A stretch of DNA of 11,704 nucleotides from Cytophagales bacterium (GCA_022360235.1 JAKSDE010000411.1:1-11704), one strand, 5' to 3'. Shown: positions 1 through 6,663, counted from the first letter of the stretch. Notes: a model not told the origin generated them from the letters alone. Made by a program: numbers and translations.

Positions 1-321
1 AAGATTCTCTTGTAAAGAGAGCTGATTGGCTAGCTGTTGGGTTAACCTTTCGCCGTCTGGGGTCATATAAATAAACTCTTGATAATTAACTTTCTCCTTT
101 AAGGCATTCATACACCGAACAATGGGCTCGATCATCAATACCAGACCAGCCCCTCCACCATAGGCATAATCATCCACACTTTTGTGTTTATCTACAGCAT
201 AGTCCCTCAGATTATGCATGTATACCTCTACAGTACCCTTCTCCCTAGCCCTTTTGAGCATAGAGTGAGCAAAAGGGCTCTCCAGCAGTTGCGGTAAGCA
301 AGTAATTATATCTATTCTCAT
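1..321 (-). CDS. trmD: tRNA (guanine-N1)-methyltransferase TrmD, N-terminal part (runs off left edge)
   Basis: TrmD methylates N1 of G37 in tRNAs that read codons starting with C (Leu, Pro, Arg), using S-adenosylmethionine, and so limits +1 frameshifting. The leftward frame opens with ATG at 321-319 and stays open for all 107 codons to the window edge. It starts MRIDIITCLPQLLESPFAHS, typical of bacterial TrmD, followed by VDDYAYGGGAGLVL at about residues 49-62; DD/YGGG.GM is the conserved N-terminal family signature. Only the first part of the SPOUT methyltransferase domain is present; the knotted SAM site and C-terminal tRNA-binding domain lie outside the window. It sits 81 nt downstream of rng on the same strand and could share its transcript. 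No frame damage is visible. The family assignment is strong; whether the gene is complete cannot be judged here. Confidence 0.93.
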   Translation of the reverse strand, partial: MRIDIITCLPQLLESPFAHSMLKRAREKGTVEVYMHNLRDYAVDKHKSVDDYAYGGGAGLVLMIEPIVRCMNALKEKVNYQEFIYMTPDGERLTQQLANQLSLQENL

Positions 322-402
322 AGTTTTCAGTGATTGTACTTACAATATCAAAAATAGAATCATCGAGCGTTATGAAGGATCGACTAGATAGAGCTCATAC
401 AC

Positions 403-1956
403 TTAATTGAGTTCAATTTCCTCTCCTCTCTTGTTAACGAACCTAAAGTCAGTAATACCCAGTGATGAATCCTCTTCGAGTTTCATCCATTTCTTATATT
501 TCAACAGCCATTTCAATCTGCGTGAGAAGAGGCCTTTTGTAAAGTAAGCGTAAAGGTAAGGATGTACAAATAAGGTAATATTGCGTTCATTTTGGTGCCT
601 CAATATAAATTCGAGATTCTTTTCAATACGATCAGAAGCGAGGATAGAGGCATCTATCTTACCCGTTCCTCTACAGGTAGGGCATAGTTCTTTCGTGGTG
701 ACACTCATTTCTGGTCTTACCCGCTGGCGGGTAATTTGCATGAGGCCAAACCTAGAAAGTGGTAGTATAGTAGCTTTAGAGCGATCTTCTTTCATGTACT
801 CCTTCATCTTTTGATAGAGATGACGCCTATTTTCAAGCCTTCTCATATCGATGAAGTCCACGACGATAATCCCCCCTAGGTCTCTTAACCTTAGTTGGCG
901 AGTTATTTCCTTGGCAGCGGTTAAGTTTACATTTAAAGCAGTAGTTTCTTGATCTTCTTCTACGGTACAAGTATGGCCACTATTCACATCAATCACATGC
1001 ATCGCCTCTGTATGCTCAACAACCAGGTATCCTCCCCCCTCTACGTTGACCGTTTGTCCAAAAAGTGCTCTTATTTGTCGCTCGATTCCAAACTGCTCGA
1101 AGAGCTTTATTTTTCCTTGGTAAAGCTTGACAATTTTTTCTTTTTGGGGAGCCACATTTTTAATATAGCGCTTTGTTTCTTCGTAGATCTTCTTGTCATC
1201 AACGACAATATTGTCAAAAGACTCATTAAGCATATCTCTTAAGATAGAAGTCGTTCTGTTTACTTCTCCTATGACTTTGTCTCTAGGGATAGCTGTTTTT
1301 AATTTTTTTACCCCTCCTTCCCATTTTTTTAAGAGATACTTGAAATCTTTATCTAGTTCTGCTACTTCTTTACCTTCGGCTACTGTTCTTATAATAACGC
1401 CGAAATTTTTTGGCTTGATAGAGGAAATAAGTCGAACTAACCTTTTCCTTTCTTCGCTGCTCGCTATTTTTTTAGAAATGCTTATAGCATTGGTAAAGGG
1501 TAAAAGTATAATGTACCTCCCTGCCATGGATAGCTCACAAGCTAGGCGTGGCCCTTTACTTGAAATAGGCTCCTTGACTATCTGTACAAGGATGTGTTGG
1601 TTTTTAGAAAGCACTTGTGAGATTTTCCCTAGCTTGTCTATATCTGGCTCTATATTAAAATTGCTAAGGTCATAACGCACATTTCTTCTATTTTTGACGA
1701 GCTTAGTAAACTTATTTAGCGAATTAAACTGCTGGCCTAGGTCAATATAATGTAAAAAAGCATCTTTTTCGTAACCTATATCGACAAAAGCAGCGTTTAA
1801 GCCTGGCACAAGTTTTTTAATCGTACCTAAGCAAATATCTCCAACCTTAAATTTGTCATCCCTTTCATCTATATGATACTCAAGAAGCGCTCCATCTTTC
1901 AAAAGCGCTATGCGGTGGCCATTTTTTGTAGCATTAATAACTAATTCGTTAGCCAA
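403..1956 (-). CDS. rng: Ribonuclease G (RNase E/G family endoribonuclease)
   Basis: A 517-residue RNase E/G family protein, a single-strand-specific endoribonuclease for rRNA 5' processing and mRNA decay in the cytoplasm. In order: an N-terminal S1-type RNA-binding domain (about residues 37-130, with GDICLGTIKKLVPGLNAAFV and GYEKDAFLHY), an RNase H-like/5'-sensor region, and the catalytic DNase I-like part. The metal-binding aspartates equivalent to E. coli RNase E D303 and D346 appear as D323 (VIDVNSG) and D367 (VVDFIDM). The zinc-link cysteines are C425 and C428 (CPTCRGTG). It has RNase G length and no long C-terminal scaffold. The start is TTG at 1956-1954: upstream codons in this frame soon hit stops, and ANELVIN directly after the start is how the Bacteroidota family begins. 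It lies 136 nt downstream of the 29-residue basic protein. Confidence in function is high; the non-ATG start is moderately certain. Confidence 0.96.
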   Translation of the reverse strand: MANELVINATKNGHRIALLKDGALLEYHIDERDDKFKVGDICLGTIKKLVPGLNAAFVDIGYEKDAFLHYIDLGQQFNSLNKFTKLVKNRRNVRYDLSNFNIEPDIDKLGKISQVLSKNQHILVQIVKEPISSKGPRLACELSMAGRYIILLPFTNAISISKKIASSEERKRLVRLISSIKPKNFGVIIRTVAEGKEVAELDKDFKYLLKKWEGGVKKLKTAIPRDKVIGEVNRTTSILRDMLNESFDNIVVDDKKIYEETKRYIKNVAPQKEKIVKLYQGKIKLFEQFGIERQIRALFGQTVNVEGGGYLVVEHTEAMHVIDVNSGHTCTVEEDQETTALNVNLTAAKEITRQLRLRDLGGIIVVDFIDMRRLENRRHLYQKMKEYMKEDRSKATILPLSRFGLMQITRQRVRPEMSVTTKELCPTCRGTGKIDASILASDRIEKNLEFILRHQNERNITLFVHPYLYAYFTKGLFSRRLKWLLKYKKWMKLEEDSSLGITDFRFVNKRGEEIELN

Positions 1957-2092
1957 TCCTTTTAAATTTTATTTTCATGTTGGAAGAAATTATGATAAGC
2001 AGCTAGCATTTACTACCCAAACATGCGAAGCATGCAAAAAGGTGAGTATTAACATGTATAAAGCGGTAGTAGCTAATATACTACATGCTCAA

Positions 2093-2182
2093 CTACTTTT
2101 TCTTATGTCTATTCATCCTTAAGCGCTTTTTGCGCTTATGGACAGCCATCTTATGTCTTTTTCTTTTTTTACCACAAGGCAT
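2093..2182 (-). CDS. 29-residue highly basic AURKAIP1/COX24-domain (mS38-like) protein
   Basis: A short leftward frame, ATG at 2182-2180 and TAG at 2095-2093, encodes 29 residues beginning MPCGKKRKRHKM and ending NRHKKK. About two thirds of the residues are Lys, Arg or His. I recognise this as the tiny AURKAIP1/COX24-type protein that Bacteroidota commonly carry beside RNase G; the related mitochondrial protein mS38 is a small-subunit ribosomal protein. A ribosome-associated role is therefore inferred by family, not shown. It lies 27 nt after the TPR gene and 136 nt before rng, on the same strand, so probably in one operon. There is no Shine-Dalgarno sequence before the ATG, as is usual in this phylum. 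Its small size makes it easy to miss, but both termini match the family pattern, so I consider it a real gene. Confidence 0.85.
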   Translation of the reverse strand: MPCGKKRKRHKMAVHKRKKRLRMNRHKKK

Positions 2183-2209
2183 TATAATAAAAATTTATCT
2201 ATTAATACA

Positions 2210-3031
2210 CTAGCTTAAGCTGTTTAAGTAGCTAGCTGCTGTTGACTTCATGATAGCATCTCCCCTTTCCTTCACAAAGTTCAAATGTGACTTTGCTTTT
2301 ATTTTTTCTCCTAATGCTAGATAGCTCAGGGCTAGATAGAGCCTTGCCTCTACATCCTCAGCATATAGATAAACTACCTTTTCAAATCTCTGTACGGCTT
2401 TGTCATATTGCTTGGACTGCATAGACAATAGCCCCATATTCTTTAAGGCCAGTTGGTTGTACGGATCTTGGGCAAGTATTCCTCTTAACATCGCTATGCC
2501 TTGCATAGGATTTTCTGTAGCCATATACGTCATTGCTACCTTTGCCTGAATTTCTAAATCATCTGGCTTTTCTTCTAATACTTTATCGTAATATATTCTT
2601 GCCTTCTCTCCTAAACTTTTTAGTTTTTCAGCATTTACTGTCAAGCTAAAAGCTTCGTAATAGGCATTCCCTGCATTTAGATAGCTCTCTTTAGTAGGCA
2701 AAAGTTGTGCGATGACTTCTGTGTATTTCGCAGCACTATCTAGCTCATTGTGCCTTCTAAACATTCTTGCTAGTGAATCTGCAAATTTAATACCTTTTTC
2801 TGAATTATCCATTTGAGCCAACGCTTTTTTCCATAACGTAACTTTCTGATTATCTGCTTCACTTAATGGCAATGGATGCATACGTTGGATAAGGTGGTGA
2901 ATATCGCCTTCCATAGCTTCAACGGATGTGCTATCACCTTCTTTATTGTTTACTACTATCTTGGGTAGTTGATAAAGAAAAATGACCAATGTAAAGGCAC
3001 TAAGCGTTAGTAAAAATCTCTCTTTCCTCAT
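2210..3031 (-). CDS. Membrane-anchored tetratricopeptide-repeat protein
   Basis: A 273-residue protein. Residues 1-6 are short and basic (MRKERF), followed by a hydrophobic stretch at about 7-26 (LLTLSAFTLVIFLYQLPKIV) without a clear cleavage site, so it looks like an N-terminal signal anchor with the rest outside the cytoplasmic membrane. The remainder is helical and carries TPR units at about residues 78-111, 115-156, 158-191, 192-225 and 226-259; the clearest contain AKVAMTYMATENP, LKNMGLLSMQSKQYDKAVQR and LYLALSYLALGEKIKAK. TPRs are protein-binding scaffolds; no catalytic motif is visible and the partner cannot be read from sequence. ATG at 3031-3029 is the natural start because the anchor follows at once. 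The gene lies between HU and the 29-residue protein on the same strand, an arrangement I associate with Cytophagales. Function beyond scaffold is unknown. Confidence 0.85.
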   Translation of the reverse strand: MRKERFLLTLSAFTLVIFLYQLPKIVVNNKEGDSTSVEAMEGDIHHLIQRMHPLPLSEADNQKVTLWKKALAQMDNSEKGIKFADSLARMFRRHNELDSAAKYTEVIAQLLPTKESYLNAGNAYYEAFSLTVNAEKLKSLGEKARIYYDKVLEEKPDDLEIQAKVAMTYMATENPMQGIAMLRGILAQDPYNQLALKNMGLLSMQSKQYDKAVQRFEKVVYLYAEDVEARLYLALSYLALGEKIKAKSHLNFVKERGDAIMKSTAASYLNSLS

Positions 3032-3069
3032 GTTAATTAGTCGGTCCTTAATAACGTTCGATGGTGCTA

Positions 3070-3313
3070 TTTTTTAGTGCTTAGTTCCGAGTTCTTGGTT
3101 CCTAGTTTCGATAGGGGACTGTAGAAAGCAATCCTCTCATGAGTCTTGATGAGGTGCTTTACCGAGCATAGGGCATGCTATTTTTTGGCAAGGTTTTGTA
3201 GTGCCATCAAGGTTTTTCTTGCAAATATTGCTACTATATCAATAAGTTTTTGTAAGCTAAGATAGTCATTTTAACTGTAAAAACACAGTATTGAATACTT
3301 ATTAAGGATCGAC
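3070..3313. repeat. Dispersed repeat, copy A (inverted partner at 5643-5840)
   Basis: This fills most of the 300-bp gap between the HU and TPR genes. Its left part (3070-3127) aligns without gaps to the reverse complement of 5783-5840, including 22 consecutive identical bases at 3106-3127 versus 5783-5804 that contain GATAGGGGACTGTAG. Its right part (about 3276-3313) aligns to the reverse complement of 5643-5679 around ACAGTATTGAATACTT and GGATCGAC. The middles do not resemble each other and differ in length (about 148 versus 103 nt). No open frame or clear terminal inverted repeat was found. The pattern, conserved ends with unlike middles, fits independently deleted relics of one element, or a non-autonomous element; that is inference. 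I see nothing else in this gap apart from its unrepeated flanks. Confidence 0.7.
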
Positions 3314-3331
3314 CATCTAACAAAGACTTAT

Positions 3332-3631
3332 TTACTGGTAAGTGGTTACTTTCTTACTGTTTTTAATCTTGTTTACAAAAGCTTTCGCGGGCTTAAAGCT
3401 AGGTATATAGTGCTCATCAATAATGATAGCTGTATTTTTTTTTATGTTTCTAGCTATCTTTCTGTTCCTTTTCTTATTGACAAAGCTTCCAAAACCTCTG
3501 AGGTAAATGTTTTGTCCATCTATCATTGAATCTTTGACAACTTTCAAAAAAGCATCAATGGTCAGTTGCACATCCAATTTATCGATGCCAGTCCTATTAG
3601 CAATCTTCAGAACTACTTCTGCTCTAGTCAC
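3332..3631 (-). CDS. HU/IHF-family nucleoid DNA-binding protein
   Basis: A 99-residue small basic DNA-bending protein, acting as a dimer to compact and bend DNA. The helical dimerisation part spans about residues 1-42, the conserved turn YLRGFGSF is at 43-50, and the beta-arm region runs from about 52 to 80 (ARNIKKNTAIII, then SFKPAKAF at 78-85). The intercalating arm proline of classical HU (ARNP) is Ile here (ARNI), which I recall as usual in Bacteroidota homologues. Start is GTG at 3631-3629 because MTRAEVVLKIA aligns with the family's N-terminus and no upstream ATG fits. The gene is divergent from mutY across a 147-bp gap that must hold promoters for both directions. It is followed by a 300-bp gap containing a dispersed repeat before the TPR gene, so co-transcription with that gene is uncertain. 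HU and IHF subunits cannot be told apart here. Confidence 0.94.
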   Translation of the reverse strand: MTRAEVVLKIANRTGIDKLDVQLTIDAFLKVVKDSMIDGQNIYLRGFGSFVNKKRNRKIARNIKKNTAIIIDEHYIPSFKPAKAFVNKIKNSKKVTTYQ

Positions 3632-3778
3632 CTTTTCTAAGTTTTTGATTTTAAATAATCTACTATAAATTAATTTCCTCTAATATAGGAGCTCGTGCAT
3701 TAATTAAAAACAAAAAAGCTATTCTTAGCAAGATTGTTTTTTGCCGAATAACTTAACTTTCATACGATTATTATAAGC

Positions 3779-4933
3779 TTGCAACTTTCAATAGAATCAT
3801 TTTCTTTAAGTAGTATAAAAACTATAGAAAAGCCGGTCTTTACGAGCCGATTGATAGATTGGTATCAAGCAAACAAGCGTGACTTACCTTGGCGCAAGAC
3901 ACACGACCCTTATAGGATCTGGCTTTCAGAGGTAATTTTGCAACAGACAAGAGTAGCACAGGGTTTACCTTATTATCAAAGGTTTGTTGAGAGATATCCT
4001 TCTGTTAATGATTTGGCAGCGGCAAAAGAACAAGAGGTGCTACGGTTATGGCAAGGCCTAGGATATTATTCGAGGGCAAGAAATCTTCATGCCTGTGCTC
4101 AGATGATTGTTAGCGAGTTTGGCGGAAAATTTCCTGATAATTATAAAGACTTACTTTGTTTAAAGGGTGTTGGTAAATATACGGCTGCTGCTATTGCCTC
4201 TATTGCTTTTAAAGAGCCTGTTCCTGTTGTCGACGGTAACGTATACAGAGTACTTGCAAGAGTGTTTGGTATAGAAGAGAATATGGCTTCCACGCAGGGT
4301 GAAAAAGTGTTTTACAAACTTGCCAACACCTTGGTTCCGAAAGAAAAAGCTGATTTGTACAATCAAGCTATCATGGAGTTTGGCGCGATTCATTGTATGC
4401 CTGCCAACCCGAAATGTGGTACCTGTATTTTCAAAGCGCAATGTGTAGCCTTGCACTCGTCCAGACAACGTACACTGCCTATTAAAGTGAAGAACTTGAA
4501 AGTAAGACAAAGGTTCTTTCACTATTTTATCATTCAATTTAAAGATAAGCTCTATATGAAAAAAAGAGAAGAGAGCGATATTTGGCGAGGTCTATACGAC
4601 TTTTACTTGATCGAGGGAGATCAATTCAAACCACCTCATCAACTAGAAAGTGAATTACTCAGTGCAATACAGCGTTACAAGCTAGTAATTAAAAAGAGAC
4701 CTACGTTATATAAGCATATACTTACCCATCAACGACTTAACGTCTGCTTTTTCCATATAAAAGCAAGTACACCTTTTATTAATGAATCAAAGGAAGTATT
4801 TAATAAGATGAATATTACTCCCTTTACCTTAGAAGAGATAAAAACGCTTCCAAAACCAATTTTAATCAATAATTTTTTGAAAAACGAATTATATTCTGTA
4901 AATTGCCAACCTAATTTATTTTCCAATCATTAA
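3779..4933 (+). CDS. mutY: A/G-specific adenine DNA glycosylase MutY
   Basis: MutY removes adenine mispaired with 8-oxoguanine (or G), preventing G:C to T:A mutations. The 384-residue product shows the catalytic Glu51 in WLSEVILQQTRVAQ, the helix-hairpin-helix LKGVGKYTAAAIASIAF (128-144), the catalytic Asp152 in VVDGNVYR, and the [4Fe-4S] cysteines C206, C213, C216 and C222 with the family spacing C-x6-C-x2-C-x5-C. The C-terminal part (about 235-370) corresponds to the NUDIX-like domain that recognises 8-oxoG. The start is uncertain: no ATG exists in frame before the conserved LIDWYQANKRDLPWR, so TTG at 3779 is used. That gives about 20 more N-terminal residues than usual; TTG at codon 25 is a possible alternative but would cut close to the conserved region. 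The gene ends 11 nt before ssb, so the two very probably share a transcript. Confidence 0.95.
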   Translation: MQLSIESFSLSSIKTIEKPVFTSRLIDWYQANKRDLPWRKTHDPYRIWLSEVILQQTRVAQGLPYYQRFVERYPSVNDLAAAKEQEVLRLWQGLGYYSRARNLHACAQMIVSEFGGKFPDNYKDLLCLKGVGKYTAAAIASIAFKEPVPVVDGNVYRVLARVFGIEENMASTQGEKVFYKLANTLVPKEKADLYNQAIMEFGAIHCMPANPKCGTCIFKAQCVALHSSRQRTLPIKVKNLKVRQRFFHYFIIQFKDKLYMKKREESDIWRGLYDFYLIEGDQFKPPHQLESELLSAIQRYKLVIKKRPTLYKHILTHQRLNVCFFHIKASTPFINESKEVFNKMNITPFTLEEIKTLPKPILINNFLKNELYSVNCQPNLFSNH

Positions 4934-4944
4934 ACATATTATTT

Positions 4945-5361
4945 ATGTCAGGTATTAATAAAGTCATCTTAATCGGTAACCTGGGAAAAAATCCTGAGGT
5001 AAGACATCTAGAAAATGGAAGAGCACGTGCTACCTTCTCCCTAGCTACTAATGAAACGTACAAAAACAAAGAAGGGGAGAAGGTAACCAATACAGAGTGG
5101 CATAATGTAGTGCTTTGGACACCCTTTGCCGAAATTGCCGAAAAATATCTTACAAAAGGAAAGCAGGTCTATATTGAAGGAAAGCTATCCACACGCTCCT
5201 ATGAAGATAAAGAAGGGAATATGAAATATATCACAGAAGTAGTAGGACAAAATTTAACCTTATTAGGGAGTAAGAACAGTTCATCTGAGCCTATGGCCGC
5301 AGGAAGCTTGCCTCAATCTAACGAAGCAAGCAATCCTGAAACAGATGATCTGCCATTTTAG
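4945..5361 (+). CDS. ssb: Single-stranded DNA-binding protein
   Basis: A 138-residue SSB that coats single-stranded DNA at forks and repair sites and recruits partners through its C-terminal tail. Residues 1-108 form the OB fold, with the family landmarks NKVILIGNLGKNPEVR (5-20), the TEWHNVVLW strand (50-58) and KGKQVYIEGKL (71-81). A Ser/Asn-rich linker follows (about 109-132), and the protein ends in the canonical acidic partner-binding tip DDLPF. Length is short but within the usual range. ATG at 4945 gives the expected MSGINKVILIGNLG start. It lies 11 nt after mutY. In many free-living gliding Bacteroidota mutY-ssb is followed by gldE and gldD; here ssb is followed by 1.3 kb without an intact gene. 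Confidence 0.97.
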   Translation: MSGINKVILIGNLGKNPEVRHLENGRARATFSLATNETYKNKEGEKVTNTEWHNVVLWTPFAEIAEKYLTKGKQVYIEGKLSTRSYEDKEGNMKYITEVVGQNLTLLGSKNSSSEPMAAGSLPQSNEASNPETDDLPF

Positions 5362-5487
5362 AATTTCTAAGGGCAACTTATTGCGGCAAAGAATCTATGG
5401 GGAGTAGCTCTTGTCAGTTTGTATTTGTGGTCTACAGCACGATCACGGTAGCAATAGCGTCTACCCAACAAGAAGCCTTAGCTGATG

Positions 5488-5615
5488 CGCTTGGGTAAAG
5501 TATTGGTGTAAAGCGTTCCTCTACAGCTATACCTATGAGCGTAGGTGCTGTAGCGAGGAGGTAAGTTTGTTGAACTTACTAGGTCGCAAGAAGCCACTCC
5601 TATATTTCCCAAGCG
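5488..5615 (+). other. Stem-rich segment, possible structured RNA or decayed element
   Basis: Three nested or adjacent inverted repeats can be read by eye. An outer pair, CGCTTGGG at 5488-5495 and CCCAAGCG at 5608-5615, encloses two hairpins. The first, 5517-5559, pairs TCCT/AGGA, CTACAGC/GCTGTAG and ACCTA/TAGGT (16 bp in total) around a 6-nt loop with two small bulges. The second, 5561-5579, is GTAAGTT/AACTTAC with a 5-nt loop. Together they would make a three-way junction. It does not show the conserved cores of RNase P RNA, SRP RNA or tmRNA, and I recognise no riboswitch. It lies 127 nt after the ssb stop. Strand is given as ssb's only for convenience. Chance folding or transposon debris remains possible. 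Confidence 0.35.
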
Positions 5616-5642
5616 TTTAGGTGGGCTATGTCAAGCTAACTA

Positions 5643-5840
5643 GTCGACCCTTAACAAGTATTCAATACTGTGTTTTACATTTAACAGGAATTGCTTCAAT
5701 TCAGTCATGTTTTACCCGCTTATAGTCAAATATGGCGCGTAAGAAGGTATGTCGAGCCACTTTTTGACGGGGAAAGGCGTATTTTCTACAGTCCCCTATC
5801 GAAACCAGGAACTAGGAATTAAGAACTAGGAGCTAAAAAC
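5643..5840. repeat. Dispersed repeat, copy B (inverted relative to copy A at 3070-3313)
   Basis: The left end (5643-5679, GTCGACCCTTAACAAG, then the near-palindrome AGTATTCAATACT) and right end (5783-5840) match the opposite ends of copy A in reverse complement, while the interior is unrelated. The right end also contains short degenerate tandem units around AACTAGGA (5808-5832), seen in copy A as TTCCTAG-like units. No transposase frame is recognised inside. Whether this is an insertion-sequence relic or a miniature element cannot be settled from two copies. Confidence 0.7.
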
Positions 5841-6070
5841 TTAGCCTGCTGCCAAACGCATCAAAATCCCCTCATATAGCCTATAAAGAAGGGATATAAA
5901 CTGGTTTTGCAACAGTCTCAATTTTTAAAACGTGCCATTACACTTTTAAATAGTGTAACTATAGTGAGGCTTTTATAATTTCTCCCAAAGTACTAAATTG
6001 AAGGCCATCAGTCTATGCAACGAATCAAACTTTATGAAAAAAATGCTTTATGGCAGATTTTGGGAAGAAG

Positions 6071-6078
6071 AAAATTAA
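6071..6078. repeat. Target-site duplication, left copy (AAAATTAA)
   Basis: The 8 bases immediately outside the left terminal inverted repeat of the deleted insertion sequence are AAAATTAA, identical to the 8 bases immediately outside its right end at 6328-6335. An 8-bp duplication is the hallmark size of the IS1595 family. The sequence is A/T only, so some chance agreement is possible, but both copies abut the element exactly. Confidence 0.75.
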
Positions 6079-6239
6079 TAGAATAACACATTTAAGCCAC
6101 CCCATCAATTCAGGAATAGTTACAGGCTCAGCCTTGAGCATTCTGGTCATCAGGTCATGAAAAATCACTTTATTTATGTTTAATCATTAAACTTGTAACA
6201 AGCTTCTGGGTTAGAAAATTTTTTAGAAAAATCTATCAT
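6079..6239 (-). pseudogene. IS1595-type transposase remnant (N- and C-terminal fragments joined)
   Basis: From ATG at 6239-6237 the frame reads MIDFSKKFSNPEACYKF, then stops at 6182-6180. IS1595-family transposases typically begin with an F..EACY/L..L..L.W stretch leading to a zinc-ribbon, and this fragment ends exactly where that region should continue. In another frame, about 6178-6079 reads VIFHDLMTRMLKAEP and then VTIPELMGWLK, which resembles the end of such transposases (a leucine-rich stretch followed by PVTY..L). The zinc-ribbon and catalytic DDE/DDN region are gone, and the two pieces are out of frame. It is therefore dead; the deletion probably joined two distant parts of the gene. 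Family placement is by motif memory only. Confidence 0.6.
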
Positions 6240-6327
6240 GTTGTTACCTGTGAAAATTTTAATACAACTTTTAGCTAAAAATCGTAACTTAAGCATCTCT
6301 TAAGTGTTTGATAGGTGTATTATTCTA
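6079..6327 (-). mobile_element. Internally deleted IS1595-like insertion sequence (249 bp)
   Basis: The element is bounded by inverted ends: TAGAATAACACA at 6079-6090 on the plus strand and TAGAATAATACA from 6327 on the minus strand, 11 of 12 bases equal, with AAAATTAA repeated directly outside each end. Inside, on the minus strand, an 88-nt leader precedes an ATG opening a transposase-like N-terminus, and a second frame near the other end resembles a transposase C-terminus. Nearly all of the catalytic core is missing, so it cannot move by itself. The leader and end recur at 8765-8854. Assignment to IS1595 rests on the 8-bp duplication and the N-terminal NPEAC motif; no database search was done. 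Confidence 0.72.
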
Positions 6328-6335
6328 AAAATTAA
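6328..6335. repeat. Target-site duplication, right copy (AAAATTAA)
   Basis: Right-hand partner of the duplication at 6071-6078. It starts at the base after the outer end of the right inverted repeat and matches all 8 bases. Survival of both copies shows that the 249-bp relic is bounded by its original insertion ends, so the deletion was internal. Confidence 0.75.
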
Positions 6336-6486
6336 AATTACAACGGTGAGTGAATTTTATGGAGGCTAGGGGTAGTTGTTAACCTATTTTCTTCATAACT
6401 AGCTTTAGGTGAAGCACTTACTCAAAAAGAGATGGGTAGAATAAAAATTCGATAAATCAAGAATTACTACGTAGAGAAAATAATTC

Positions 6487-6663
6487 AATAAATTTGCAGT
6501 TACTTTACTAGAGGTACTTAAAGGTAAAAACTACGGATAGTACGAAATTTCTAGTGAAGACAATCATAATTTCAATACCTTCAGGGGAATATCCATAGGA
6601 GAAGCTATAATAGACGCTGTTAGGTATTATTTTTATTTGTTAGACATAAAAAATAAACTATAA
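6487..6663 (+). pseudogene. Unidentified gene relic abutting the symporter
   Basis: The plus-strand frame from 6487 reads NKFAVTLLEVLKGKNYG, meets a TAG at 6538-6540, and continues open for 40 codons with YEISSEDNHNFNTF and then IGEAIIDAVRYYFYLLDI before TAA at 6661-6663. The composition looks protein-like rather than random intergenic AT, and another frame just upstream (about 6447-6498) reads INQELLRRENNSINL, suggesting a further frameshift. I do not recognise the family. It ends 4 nt before the symporter ATG, so it may be the tail of a former upstream gene in the same transcript. Chance open frame in AT-rich DNA is the main alternative. Confidence 0.35.

Noticed and set aside
374..387. AAGGATCGACTAG near the rng stop, like the outer edge of repeat copies A and B
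   Set aside because: Only about 12 bases match and the flanks do not align, so chance or a very small remnant cannot be told apart.
1193..1675. 160-codon plus-strand frame inside rng
   Set aside because: It lies wholly within the coding sequence of rng on the opposite strand, which has complete catalytic motifs; the frame is an antisense shadow.
5397..5498. 33-codon open stretch MGSSSCQFVFVVYSTITVAI...ALG after ssb
   Set aside because: Protein-like in feel but short, no recognised family, and it runs into the stem-rich segment. Kept only as part of the gap description.
6238..6303. Plus-strand frame MLLPVKILIQ...NLSIS, also present in the minus strand of the copy at 8789-8854
   Set aside because: Conserved in both copies, but better explained as the antisense reading of a transposase leader with terminal repeat, 8-bp duplication and aligned start codon.
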